From NCBI GenBank assembly GCA_016718265.1, contig JADKDZ010000001.1:539176-603175 (forward strand): a DNA stretch of 64,000 bases, read 5' to 3'. The translations under genes were made by a program, and so were the position numbers. The notes below the pieces were generated by a model that saw only the letters and a list, made by a program, of their open reading frames with translations, had not been told where the DNA came from and ran no database searches. Every line of letters begins with the position of its first letter. Position 1 is the first letter of the stretch. Below, piece after piece: positions 18,701 through 26,435 of this stretch. The stretch is from Uliginosibacterium sp. GTDB taxonomy: Bacteria > Pseudomonadota > Gammaproteobacteria > Burkholderiales > Rhodocyclaceae.

Positions 18701-20395
18701 ATGAACAATAGACACCCTGAGCCGGCCTTCATGGCGCTCGCCGAGCGCGGCCACGAAATTCTCGAGAATCCCCTGCTCAACAAGAGCACCGCTTTCACCC
18801 ATGAAGAGCGCACTGCCCTGGATCTGCACGGCCTGCTGCCCGATCAGGTCGAGAGCCTCGACGAGCAAGTGGAACGACGCATCATCAACGTGCGCGCCCT
18901 GCCCAACGATCTGGATCGCTACGTTTTCCTGCGCGATCTGCAGGACACCAACGAGACGCTGTACTTCGCACTGATTACGACTTACCTCGAAGAGCTGCTG
19001 CCGATCATCTACACCCCCACCGTCGGTGCCGGCTGCCAGCAGTTCAGCAGCATCTACCGCCGGCCGCGTGGGCTGTTCCTGAGCTTGCCGCTCAAGGATC
19101 GGCTGGATCAGATTCTCGCCAATACCCGCTTTGACAACATCGAATGCATCGTGGTCACCGATGGCGAACGCATCCTCGGCCTCGGCGACCAGGGCGTCGG
19201 CGGGATGGGGATTCCCATCGGCAAGCTGGCGATCTACTCGGCCTGCGGCGGCATCGATCCAGCCACCACCTTGCCGATCATGCTGGACGTGGGCACCAAC
19301 AATGCCGAACGCCTCGGGGACCCGCGCTATGTGGGCTGGCGTTATCCGCGTGTGCGCGGGCAAGACTATGACGACTTCGTCGAGGCCTTCGTGGTCGCCG
19401 TGAAAAAGCGCTGGCCGAACGTCTTGCTGCAGTGGGAAGACTTCCACAAGAACAATGCCAACCGCCTGCTGGATCGTTACCGCGATCAACTCTGTACCTT
19501 CAACGACGACATCCAGGGCACGGCGTCAGTCGCCACCGGCACGCTGCTCTCGGCGGTGCAGATCACTGGTGTACCACTGGGCGAGCAGCGCATCGCCATC
19601 CTGGGCGGTGGCTCGGCGGGCATCGGCATCGCCGAGCTCATCAAGCACGCCATGGTGGAGCAAGGCTTGTCGGAAGAAGAGGCACGCAGCCGCTTCTTCA
19701 TCGTCGGCCGCTATGGTCTGGTGACGGAGCAGACACCCAATCTGGAAGCTTTCCAGCAGGGTTTCCTGCAAAACAGCGCCATGCTCGACAGCTGGCAGCT
19801 GGACGAAGCCGGCAAGGCCAGCCTGCTCGACGTGGTCCGCAATGCCAAGCCAACCGTACTGGTTGGGGTATCCGGCCAGGCTGACGCCTTCAGCGAAGAA
19901 ATCATCCGCGAGATGGCGCGGCACGTGAATCGTCCGATCATTTTCCCGCTCTCCAACCCCACCTCCTGTGTCGAGGCGCATCCGGAAAACATCGTGCGCT
20001 GGACCGAGGGGCGCGCCATCATCGGTACAGGCAGCCCGTTCGCGCCCTTCGAGTTCGAAGGCCGCACCCACTACTTTGCCCAGACCAACAACTCCTACAT
20101 CTTCCCGGGTGTGGGGCTGGCCGCGTTGGCAGTCAAGGCGCGGCGCATCAGCGACGGCATGTTCCTCGCTGCGGCGAAGGCGCTGGCCGAGCTCTCCCCG
20201 GCACGCAACAATCCGCTGGCCAAGCTGCTTCCCCCGCTGGATACCATGCGCGAGGTGTCGATCCACATCGCCATCGCCGTCGCCAAGCAAGCCCGCGCAG
20301 AAGGCCTGACCGAGGCGCTCACCGACGAGACGATGGAGACGCTGATTCGCGCCAAGATGTGGCGGCCGCAATATCGGCCCTACCTGCCGCGCTGA
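18701..20395 (+). CDS. maeA: NAD-dependent malic enzyme
   Basis: Oxidative decarboxylation of malate to pyruvate with NAD+. At 564 residues it matches the E. coli MaeA size. Visible motifs are IYTPTVG, YRRPRGLFLS, VVTDGERILGLGDQGVGGMGIPIGK, LLQWEDFHKNNANRLLDRY, TFNDDIQGTASVATGTLLSA (metal-binding Asp), the nucleotide-binding ILGGGSAGIGIAE and FPLSNPTSCVEA. No good ribosome binding site precedes the ATG at 18701; the sequence just upstream is pyrimidine-rich (CCTCCTCC). Palindromic repeats lie on both sides. Cofactor choice is inferred from similarity to MaeA rather than shown. Confidence 0.93.
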   Translation: MNNRHPEPAFMALAERGHEILENPLLNKSTAFTHEERTALDLHGLLPDQVESLDEQVERRIINVRALPNDLDRYVFLRDLQDTNETLYFALITTYLEELLPIIYTPTVGAGCQQFSSIYRRPRGLFLSLPLKDRLDQILANTRFDNIECIVVTDGERILGLGDQGVGGMGIPIGKLAIYSACGGIDPATTLPIMLDVGTNNAERLGDPRYVGWRYPRVRGQDYDDFVEAFVVAVKKRWPNVLLQWEDFHKNNANRLLDRYRDQLCTFNDDIQGTASVATGTLLSAVQITGVPLGEQRIAILGGGSAGIGIAELIKHAMVEQGLSEEEARSRFFIVGRYGLVTEQTPNLEAFQQGFLQNSAMLDSWQLDEAGKASLLDVVRNAKPTVLVGVSGQADAFSEEIIREMARHVNRPIIFPLSNPTSCVEAHPENIVRWTEGRAIIGTGSPFAPFEFEGRTHYFAQTNNSYIFPGVGLAALAVKARRISDGMFLAAAKALAELSPARNNPLAKLLPPLDTMREVSIHIAIAVAKQARAEGLTEALTDETMETLIRAKMWRPQYRPYLPR

Positions 20396-20418
20396 GCGGC
20401 GGGGGTGCCACACACCCA

Positions 20419-20536
20419 CGTCATCCCCGCGCAAGGGGAGTCCAGTTGAGGGGAACAGCTGGCCCGTCATCCCCGCGTAGGCGGGGATCCAGCGTCTGTC
20501 ACGCCACTGGATTCCTGCCTGCGCAGGAATGACGGC
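20419..20536. repeat. Cluster of three REP-like units
   Basis: Three related units lie in tandem: CGTCATCCCCGCGCAAGGGG (from 20419), CGTCATCCCCGCGTAGGCGG (from 20465), and in opposite orientation CACTGGATTCCTGCCTGCGC followed by AGGAATGACGG (to 20535). They match the unit at 18309-18340. The third is followed by a short GTGTGTGTGT run. The cluster separates maeA from the convergent kinase gene. Confidence 0.8.
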
Positions 20537-20604
20537 GTGTGTGTGTGTGACGGGTTCTGGTGGGTTACGCTTTGCTAACCCACCCTACGAAAACCACAAA
20601 GACC

Positions 20605-20680
20605 TGCTTGCAGAGCCTCGCCCCGCTTGGCTCTGCAAGGACATGCCTGAAGAACCATACTGCGCGCGGCTCTCCGAGGC
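20605..20680. repeat. Dispersed repeat, second copy
   Basis: Noncoding segment containing AGAGCCTCGCCCCGCTTGGC, ATGCCTGAAGAACC and GCGCGGCTCTCCGAGGC. It resembles the reverse complement of 14940-15020. It ends where the sensor kinase stop codon begins (20682). Confidence 0.5.
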
Positions 20681-20681
20681 A

Positions 20682-22013
20682 TCACGCCGAAGCCTGTCTT
20701 GGCAGCACCAGGCGGGCTGCCAGCCCGCCGCCCGTACGATTGCGCAGCACCAGTTCGCCGCCATGCAGCAGGGCCACGTCCTGAACAATGGCGAGGCCCA
20801 GCCCCACCCCGCCGGTCTCGGCGCCGCGCGCAGCGTCGACGCGGTAGTAGGGCTCAGTCACCCGCGTCAGCTGGTCGGGGGGGATGCCGGGTCCTTCATC
20901 TTCCACCGTGATGCACAGGGCCTCGGGGCTGTCTTCCACGAGGATGTGGGCGTGCTGTCCGTGCTGGATGGCGTTGTCGAGCAGGTTCTGCAGCGCGCGG
21001 CGCAAGGCGCTCAGCCGGCCGGTGTAGGGTGCCTGCGCCAGCCCGGTGATCGCGATCTCGTGACCCAGCACGCGCGCGTCGTCGGTCAAACTCTGCAGCA
21101 GGGCATTCATGTCGATGCGGCACGGGGCTTCGCTCATCTGCACGCCGCGCAGGTAGTCCAGCGTCGCGTCCAGCATCGCCGCCATGGTTTCGAGATCGCG
21201 CGTCATCTGCTCGCGCAGTGCCTCATCGGCCACCAACTCTGTGCGCAGGCGCAGTCGGGTCAGGGGCGTGCGCAGGTCGTGGGAGACCGCGGCCAGCGCT
21301 TGCGCCCGCTCCGCCACCAGGCGGCGCACCCGCCGCTGCATTCGGTTAAAGGCCTGGGCGGCGCGCCGCGTTTCAATGGGTCCGCGCTCGGCCAGCGGCG
21401 GGCCCTCCAGATCCAGCCCGAGCGAATCCGCCGCCTCAGCAAGCTGCTTGAGCGGCGCACTGGCCTGGCGCACAGCGATCACCACCACCCCAAGCACGAC
21501 GGCGAACGACAGCAGCAGTTGCAGGAGCAGCTTGCCCGGCAAGGCGGGCGCCTCCGGCTCGGCGCCGGCGGTGAGGCGCACCCATTGTCCGTCCAGCAGG
21601 CGGACGTCAAAACTGCGCCCGCGCCCCCCCTTTCGCGGCATGCCGCCGCCGGCTGCGCGGATCTCGCGCTCACTGCCGAGACGCGCGGCGACAATGGCTT
21701 GAAATGGCCCGCGTGGCGCGTGGCCCGCAGCATCCGCTTCCTCGATCAGCTGCGCCACGACCCCATCGGCGGGCAAGCCTGCGATGACGCCCGGACGCTG
21801 CGGCGGCGCGACGGCTTCAAGTACGCGTACCGCATCGGCTATCCGGTCAGCAAACACCTGGCCGCGGGTCTGCGCCACCACCGTGGCGCGCTCGCCCGAC
21901 TGCAGCCACAGGCTGATCCCCTGCGCGGCCAGCATGCCGACCAGCAAAATCACGCTCAGGCGCGCAAAAAGGCTGCCCGGAAAGCCAAGCGGGGCGCGGT
22001 TCTTCAGCCACAT
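20682..22013 (-). CDS. Two-component sensor histidine kinase, EnvZ/RstB-like
   Basis: A 443-residue inner membrane kinase: TM1 near residues 16-36, a periplasmic region of about 120 residues, TM2 near 165-182, a HAMP-like linker, then HisKA with H245 in AVSHDLRTPLTRLRLR. The ATPase domain shows the N box (LLDNAIQHG), G1 (DEGPGIP), F-like TEPYYRVD and G2 (GGVGLGLAIV), so it is intact. Its ATG overlaps the end of the response regulator gene by ten bases, showing translational coupling. The signal is unknown; a divergent His/Met-rich secreted protein and a nearby phytochelatin synthase homologue suggest metal or envelope stress, as inference only. Confidence 0.9.
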   Translation of the reverse strand: MWLKNRAPLGFPGSLFARLSVILLVGMLAAQGISLWLQSGERATVVAQTRGQVFADRIADAVRVLEAVAPPQRPGVIAGLPADGVVAQLIEEADAAGHAPRGPFQAIVAARLGSEREIRAAGGGMPRKGGRGRSFDVRLLDGQWVRLTAGAEPEAPALPGKLLLQLLLSFAVVLGVVVIAVRQASAPLKQLAEAADSLGLDLEGPPLAERGPIETRRAAQAFNRMQRRVRRLVAERAQALAAVSHDLRTPLTRLRLRTELVADEALREQMTRDLETMAAMLDATLDYLRGVQMSEAPCRIDMNALLQSLTDDARVLGHEIAITGLAQAPYTGRLSALRRALQNLLDNAIQHGQHAHILVEDSPEALCITVEDEGPGIPPDQLTRVTEPYYRVDAARGAETGGVGLGLAIVQDVALLHGGELVLRNRTGGGLAARLVLPRQASA

Positions 22014-22735
22014 GTCGGGCTCGCTTCCACCACCGCGGCGAGCACATAGCCTTCGCCCCGCACCGTCTTGATCAGCTGCGGCTCGCGGCTGTCATCGCGC
22101 AGGCGCTGGCGCAGGCGGCTGACCTGCACGTCGATGGCGCGGTCATACGGCTCGGCCTCGCGGCCATGAATCATCTCGGTCAGCTGATCACGGTTCACCA
22201 CGCGGTTCGGGTGCTCCAGCAGGATGCGCAGCAAGCGGAATTCACCGCCGGACAAGGGCGTATTCACGCCATCGGGCGCGGTGAGCACCCGCGTCGCCGT
22301 ATCCAGGCACCAGCCGGCAAAGCGCAGGCAACGCACCGGCTCGGGGCGCAGATTAGGCGGCAGCGCACGCGTACGGCGCAGAATCATCTTGATCCGCGCC
22401 AAGAGTTCGCGCGGATTGAAGGGTTTGACCAGATAGTCGTCAGCGCCCATCTCGATGCCGATGATGCGATCGGTCTCCTCGCCACGCGCCGTCAGCATCA
22501 GCACGGGCAAGTCCGACTTCGCTCGTAGATCGCGGCAGAGCGTCAGGCCGTCGGCATCGGGCAGCATCAGGTCGAGCACGACGAGGTCGACCACATGACG
22601 CTCCAGCACCGCCCACATCTCGCGCCCGCTGCGGGCCGACAGCGCCTCGCAGCCATTCCGCGCCAGGTAGTCGGCCAGCAGCCGCCGAATCTCGGCATCG
22701 TCGTCAACGATCAGGATGCAGTCCGCCTTCTCCAC
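22004..22735 (-). CDS. OmpR-family response regulator
   Basis: A 243-residue regulator with a receiver domain (acidic pocket DDD at 11-13, phospho-acceptor D55 in VLDLMLPDADG, conserved Thr in MLTARGEE and Lys in LVKPFNPRELLAR) and a C-terminal winged-helix domain. The GTG at 22735 is chosen because GGGGAGA lies just upstream and the receiver domain starts at once; longer frames add an untypical basic leader. It is the first gene of the pair with the sensor kinase. A tandem TGTAAC box in its upstream region is a candidate autoregulatory site. Confidence 0.92.
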   Translation of the reverse strand: MEKADCILIVDDDAEIRRLLADYLARNGCEALSARSGREMWAVLERHVVDLVVLDLMLPDADGLTLCRDLRAKSDLPVLMLTARGEETDRIIGIEMGADDYLVKPFNPRELLARIKMILRRTRALPPNLRPEPVRCLRFAGWCLDTATRVLTAPDGVNTPLSGGEFRLLRILLEHPNRVVNRDQLTEMIHGREAEPYDRAIDVQVSRLRQRLRDDSREPQLIKTVRGEGYVLAAVVEASPTCG

Positions 22736-22840
22736 CGTATCTCCCCTTCCTCCGCGACGCCAACGCTTGCCACATCGGCCATGAATGTAGCCGATCCACG
22801 CCACCGAGGCGGGCCTTTCGCGGCGGAGGCATGGCGGTTT

Positions 22841-22856
22841 TGTAACCCACTGTAAC
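22841..22856. promoter_or_regulatory. Tandem TGTAAC direct repeat, candidate response regulator box
   Basis: TGTAAC-CCAC-TGTAAC gives two identical hexamers ten bases apart, one helical turn, the geometry used by OmpR-family dimers. It lies in the divergent region between the response regulator (start 22735) and the small secreted protein (start 22986), so it could control both. Binding by this regulator is inferred. Confidence 0.55.
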
Positions 22857-22985
22857 GCGCGGCACACCGGTTACCGGGTGATGCAAATCGCGCAAGACCT
22901 GAAACACCTGTCAGACATCCATCGGCTTCAATACAGCCATGGACAACCGACACCAGCGTTGCCCCGATTGAACAGGAGACTGATG

Positions 22986-23366
22986 ATGACACGTACGACA
23001 TTGAAACTGATTGGCCTGGCACTGGCAGCCTGCGTCGGCACAAGCCTTGCAATCCCCGTCCTGGCACAGCCCGGCCCGGGCGCGGGTGACTGCCCCAAGA
23101 TGCAACAAGGCCAAGGGCGCATGGGGCACGGGCATGGCATGCGCGGCCAGAAAGGCGGCGGCCCCGGCGCCACGCTGATGACGGCTGAAGAGCGCGACGC
23201 CTTCCGCGGCCAGATGCGCGAAGTCAAAACACTGGACGAGTGCAAGACGCTGCAGGCCGAGCACCGCACCGCACTCGAAATCCGCGCCAAGGAACAAGGC
23301 ATCACCCTGCCCACTCCACGTCGCGACCGCTGCGAGATGATGAAGGCACGCGGCTTCATCCAGTAA
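22986..23366 (+). CDS. Small secreted His/Met/Gly-rich protein
   Basis: A 126-residue protein starting MTRTTLKLIGLAL with a signal peptide ending near PVLA-QPGPG. The start at 22986 (or the adjacent ATG at 22983) follows AGGAG. The mature part opens with a Gly/His/Met-rich segment (QGRMGHGHGMRGQKGGG) that could bind metal, then a helical region with MTAEERDAFRGQMREVKTLDECKTLQAEHR, and conserved-looking cysteines (CPK, DECK, DRCEM). It is divergent from the two-component pair, with a shared control region, so it is probably a target of that system. The function is unknown; a Spy/CpxP-like periplasmic role is only a guess. Confidence 0.75.
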   Translation: MTRTTLKLIGLALAACVGTSLAIPVLAQPGPGAGDCPKMQQGQGRMGHGHGMRGQKGGGPGATLMTAEERDAFRGQMREVKTLDECKTLQAEHRTALEIRAKEQGITLPTPRRDRCEMMKARGFIQ

Positions 23367-23406
23367 GTCACGTCCGCCACCCGGCCCGGTGCATTGACGG
23401 CTGGGC

Positions 23407-24234
23407 TTGGTGGTATCGTTTGCGCGTCTGCCTCCTTCGCGATCCCATGTCGTGACACCCGCGCGCAATCACTTCTTCGCTCTGGCGCTGGCCTGTCTTC
23501 TGGCTGTGCCCGCGCTGGCCGCGCCGGCGACGAGCCTGCTCGATTTCGGCTCCGAAGCGGGCTTGGCCCGCCTGGCCGAGGCCCACGCAAAAGCGGATTT
23601 TGCGGCGCTGGCCAATCACTTTGAAGCGCAATCCAACGCGCTGTTTTGCGGCCCAACTACCGCAGCGATTGTGCTGAACGCGCTCTATGCCCGCCAGCCG
23701 GGCCTGCCACGGGACCGCAGCCGCCTGCGCCCGGAGGATCGCGATCACCTGCCGCCCGGCGCGGACATCAGCCTGCCCCGCTACACCCAGGATATCGTCG
23801 TCAATCGTGGCGCCAAGCCACGCGCCCGGGTATTGGGCGGAGTAAGCGTCGACGCCGGCGCGCCACGCCGCGACCCCGGCTATCAGCTACGCCAGATCGA
23901 CGAATTGCTGCGAGCAAACGGCGCGGAGACGCAACTTGTGGTGGTGGACGACGCGATGCCCGACGCCCGGATCCGCGAAGCGCTGCGCCGAAACCTTGGG
24001 CAAGCGCATGACTATGTCGTGGTGAATTATCTGCGCAGCGCCGCTGGCCAGCCCGGCGGCGGACACATCTCGCCAATCGGCGCCTACGACGAAGCCAGCG
24101 ACAGTTTTCTCGTCATGGACGTCAACCCGTCCGCCTACGGCTGGGTGTGGATGCCCACCTCCGCACTGATCCGCGGCATGCGCAGCTTTGATACGCACGA
24201 GAATCGCGGCTACATCCTTGTCAGCCCGCGCTGA
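23407..24234 (+). CDS. Phytochelatin synthase-family cysteine protease, exported
   Basis: Prokaryotic phytochelatin synthase-like protein of the papain-fold clan. The catalytic triad is visible: C81 in NALFCGPTTAA, H220 in GGHISPIGAYD and D238 in MDVNP. Bacterial members mostly hydrolyse glutathione to gamma-glutamylcysteine rather than build long phytochelatins. A signal peptide (FFALALACLLAVPALA) is present near the N-terminus, suggesting periplasmic location. The start is uncertain: TTG at 23407 or GTG at 23452, neither with a clear ribosome binding site. It follows the small secreted protein by 40 bases and could be co-transcribed with it. Confidence 0.85.
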   Translation: MVVSFARLPPSRSHVVTPARNHFFALALACLLAVPALAAPATSLLDFGSEAGLARLAEAHAKADFAALANHFEAQSNALFCGPTTAAIVLNALYARQPGLPRDRSRLRPEDRDHLPPGADISLPRYTQDIVVNRGAKPRARVLGGVSVDAGAPRRDPGYQLRQIDELLRANGAETQLVVVDDAMPDARIREALRRNLGQAHDYVVVNYLRSAAGQPGGGHISPIGAYDEASDSFLVMDVNPSAYGWVWMPTSALIRGMRSFDTHENRGYILVSPR

Positions 24235-24283
24235 CCGGCACGCGTAAGAAACTGTTTACGATCTCTTCTTTGTCATTTATTCA

Positions 24284-24361
24284 CCCTTCGACAGGCTCAG
24301 GGCGAACGGCTTTGAGGATTTCGCGGCGCGCAAACCCCGTTCGTGCTGAGCCTGTCGAAGC
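24284..24361. repeat. Inverted pair of a dispersed palindromic repeat
   Basis: CCCTTCGACAGGCTCAGGGC (24284-24303) and its inverted partner GTTCGTGCTGAGCCTGTCGA (from 24339) can form a long hairpin. The same core appears as single direct copies in the repeats at 22-182 and 1033-1212. It lies between the phytochelatin synthase-like gene and the VWA lipoprotein gene. Confidence 0.8.
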
Positions 24362-24652
24362 ATGAACGGGCTGCTGGGCAGCGTTCCGCATGGCAACTAC
24401 AAGATCGTGAGCAGCCTCTAAAAAATGGCCTGCTCGAAGCGGCGCACCCGCTCTGCCTCTCCGGCACGAACCCGCGCATCGCCGCATCGCTATTGGCTGA
24501 GCAGCACCCCCTGCTGCAGAAGTCCATCCGGTGCGTCTTTCCAGCCCATGGAGCTTCAGGCATTACCCGACACACTTTTTCTTCGTACGGCTAACCCGGT
24601 TTGCTCGCCTGCCACGTTTCACCTGCACCCGAACCCGCTGAGGAGCCGAGCA

Positions 24653-26320
24653 ATGCCCCACCACACCTTATCCCGACTGACCGCCCTGGCGCTTGTTGCC
24701 GCCTTGGTGGCGTGTACCGCCCGCCAACACGTCCAGACAGAGCCCGACACCGTCCAGCCCATCGTCGAACATGCGGAGATTGCCGAACACGCAGCCCCGC
24801 AACCCGCGGTCATGGCGCGTGACGCGACCGCTTTGGCAAAGGAAGCCAAGCTGGTGCTCGCCTCACCCGCGACGCTGGTGATGCCGACTGGGGCGGATGA
24901 AGGGCGCGAACGCTATGGCAAGCGGGATGACAATCCGATCAAGCAGGTGGCGGAAACCCCCGTCTCGACCTTCAGCATTGACGTGGATACGGCGAGCTAC
25001 AGCAATGTGCGCCGCCTGCTCAACCAGGGCCATCTGCCCCCCGGCGACGCCGTGCGTGTTGAAGAGCTGGTCAACTACTTTCCTTACGACTACGCGCTGC
25101 CCACCGGCAAGCACCCTTTCGCGGTGCACACCGAGCTGGCTCCCGCTCCCTGGAACCCCGAACGCATACTTCTGCGCATAGCCATCAAGGGTCAGGACAT
25201 CGCCAAGCAAAGCCTGCCGCCCGCCAACCTGGTGTTTCTGGTCGATGTGTCCGGCTCGATGATGAGTACAGACAAGCTGCCGCTGCTGAAGTCTTCGCTC
25301 AAACTGCTGGTCAAGGAAATGCGCGCACAAGACCGGATCACGCTGGTGACCTATGCCTCGGGTACGCAAGTCGTTCTGTCGCCCACACCAGGCAACCAGC
25401 ACGCCACCATCATCGCCGCGATTGATGCGCTGCAGGCGGGTGGCAGCACCGCGGGGGCGTCGGGTATCGAACTGGCTTACCGCGCGGCGCAGCAAAGCTT
25501 CATGCCGGGCGGGATCAACCGCATCCTGCTGGCAACGGATGGCGACTTCAACGTCGGTGTCAGCGATGATCGTCAGCTGCGCAGCATGGTCGAGGAGAAG
25601 CGCAAGTCCGGCATCTCACTCTCGACGCTGGGCTTCGGCACGGGCAACCTCAATGACACGATGATGGAACAATTGGCCGACTATGGCGACGGCGCTTACT
25701 CCTACATCGACAGCCTGATGGAAGGCCACAAGGTGCTGGTCAACGAGATGAGTTCCAGCCTCGCCACGATCGCCCGTGACGTGAAGATCCAGATCGAGTT
25801 CAACCCGGCCGTGGTGCAGGAGTATCGCCAGATCGGTTACGAGAACCGCCAGCTCGCCCGCGAAGATTTCAATAATGACAAGGTCGACGCCGGCGACATT
25901 GGGGCGGGCCACACCGTGACCGCGCTGTATGAGCTGACGCTGGCCGATGCCAAGGCCAGCGTGGATCCCCTGCGCTATGCCGCGAAGGCCAGCCCCGAGG
26001 GCGGCGTCAGCAAGGAGCTGGCACATTTGCGCCTGCGCTACAAATCACCTGAGGCCGCCGAGAGCACGCTGATGGAATATCCGCTGCCACGCGCTGCAAT
26101 CCATCCCCTGGCGCAGGCAAGCAACGAGTTCCGCTTTGCCACCGCTGTGGCCGGTTTCGGGCAGATCCTGCGAGGCGGTAAGAACACCGGTCCGTGGCAG
26201 TTCGACGATGCACGCAAGCTTGCACACGGCAGTCTCGGCGTCGATCGCTTCGGCTATCGCGGGGAATTCCTGCGGCTGATTGATCTGGCCAGCGCCCTCG
26301 CCACCCGGCCAAAGGGATAA
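24653..26320 (+). CDS. YfbK-like VWA-domain lipoprotein
   Basis: A 555-residue protein with a von Willebrand factor A domain. The ATG at 24653 has AGGAG eight bases upstream and opens a lipoprotein signal peptide (LALVAALVAC), so the mature protein should be lipid-anchored. An N-terminal YfbK-type domain (TFSIDVDTASYSNVRRLLNQG, VRVEELVNYFPYDY) precedes the VWA domain, whose MIDAS residues D198-x-S200-x-S202 are intact (LVDVSGSM). A C-terminal DUF3520-like domain ends the protein. Such proteins probably mediate metal-dependent protein contacts; the partner is not evident. A terminator follows. Confidence 0.88.
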   Translation: MPHHTLSRLTALALVAALVACTARQHVQTEPDTVQPIVEHAEIAEHAAPQPAVMARDATALAKEAKLVLASPATLVMPTGADEGRERYGKRDDNPIKQVAETPVSTFSIDVDTASYSNVRRLLNQGHLPPGDAVRVEELVNYFPYDYALPTGKHPFAVHTELAPAPWNPERILLRIAIKGQDIAKQSLPPANLVFLVDVSGSMMSTDKLPLLKSSLKLLVKEMRAQDRITLVTYASGTQVVLSPTPGNQHATIIAAIDALQAGGSTAGASGIELAYRAAQQSFMPGGINRILLATDGDFNVGVSDDRQLRSMVEEKRKSGISLSTLGFGTGNLNDTMMEQLADYGDGAYSYIDSLMEGHKVLVNEMSSSLATIARDVKIQIEFNPAVVQEYRQIGYENRQLAREDFNNDKVDAGDIGAGHTVTALYELTLADAKASVDPLRYAAKASPEGGVSKELAHLRLRYKSPEAAESTLMEYPLPRAAIHPLAQASNEFRFATAVAGFGQILRGGKNTGPWQFDDARKLAHGSLGVDRFGYRGEFLRLIDLASALATRPKG

Positions 26321-26385
26321 GCCGCCGTGCCTTGCCATGGCGGGCACCGGCAATCCGCCAGCCTGGGAAGCTGGCATCAGCAAGG

Positions 26386-26409
26386 AAAGCCCTCTTTCGA
26401 GGGCTTTTT
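26386..26409 (+). terminator. Rho-independent terminator after the VWA lipoprotein gene
   Basis: AAAGCCCTC-TTTC-GAGGGCTTTTT, 65 bases after the stop codon, forms a hairpin followed by T residues. It also separates the convergent dynamin-like gene. Confidence 0.88.
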
Positions 26410-26435
26410 GGGGTCAGCGCCGGCGAACAGCTTGG

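Noticed and set aside
18265..20536. Palindromic repeats around maeA as a CRISPR array
   Set aside because: Few copies, no regular spacers and no cas genes; they are REP-like units.
20529..22049. 506-codon open frame opposite the sensor kinase
   Set aside because: Begins inside a repeat and covers the intact kinase gene; no recognisable domain.
24425..24652. Upstream extension of the VWA lipoprotein frame
   Set aside because: The lipoprotein signal peptide with a good ribosome binding site starts at 24653; the extension is not conserved-looking.
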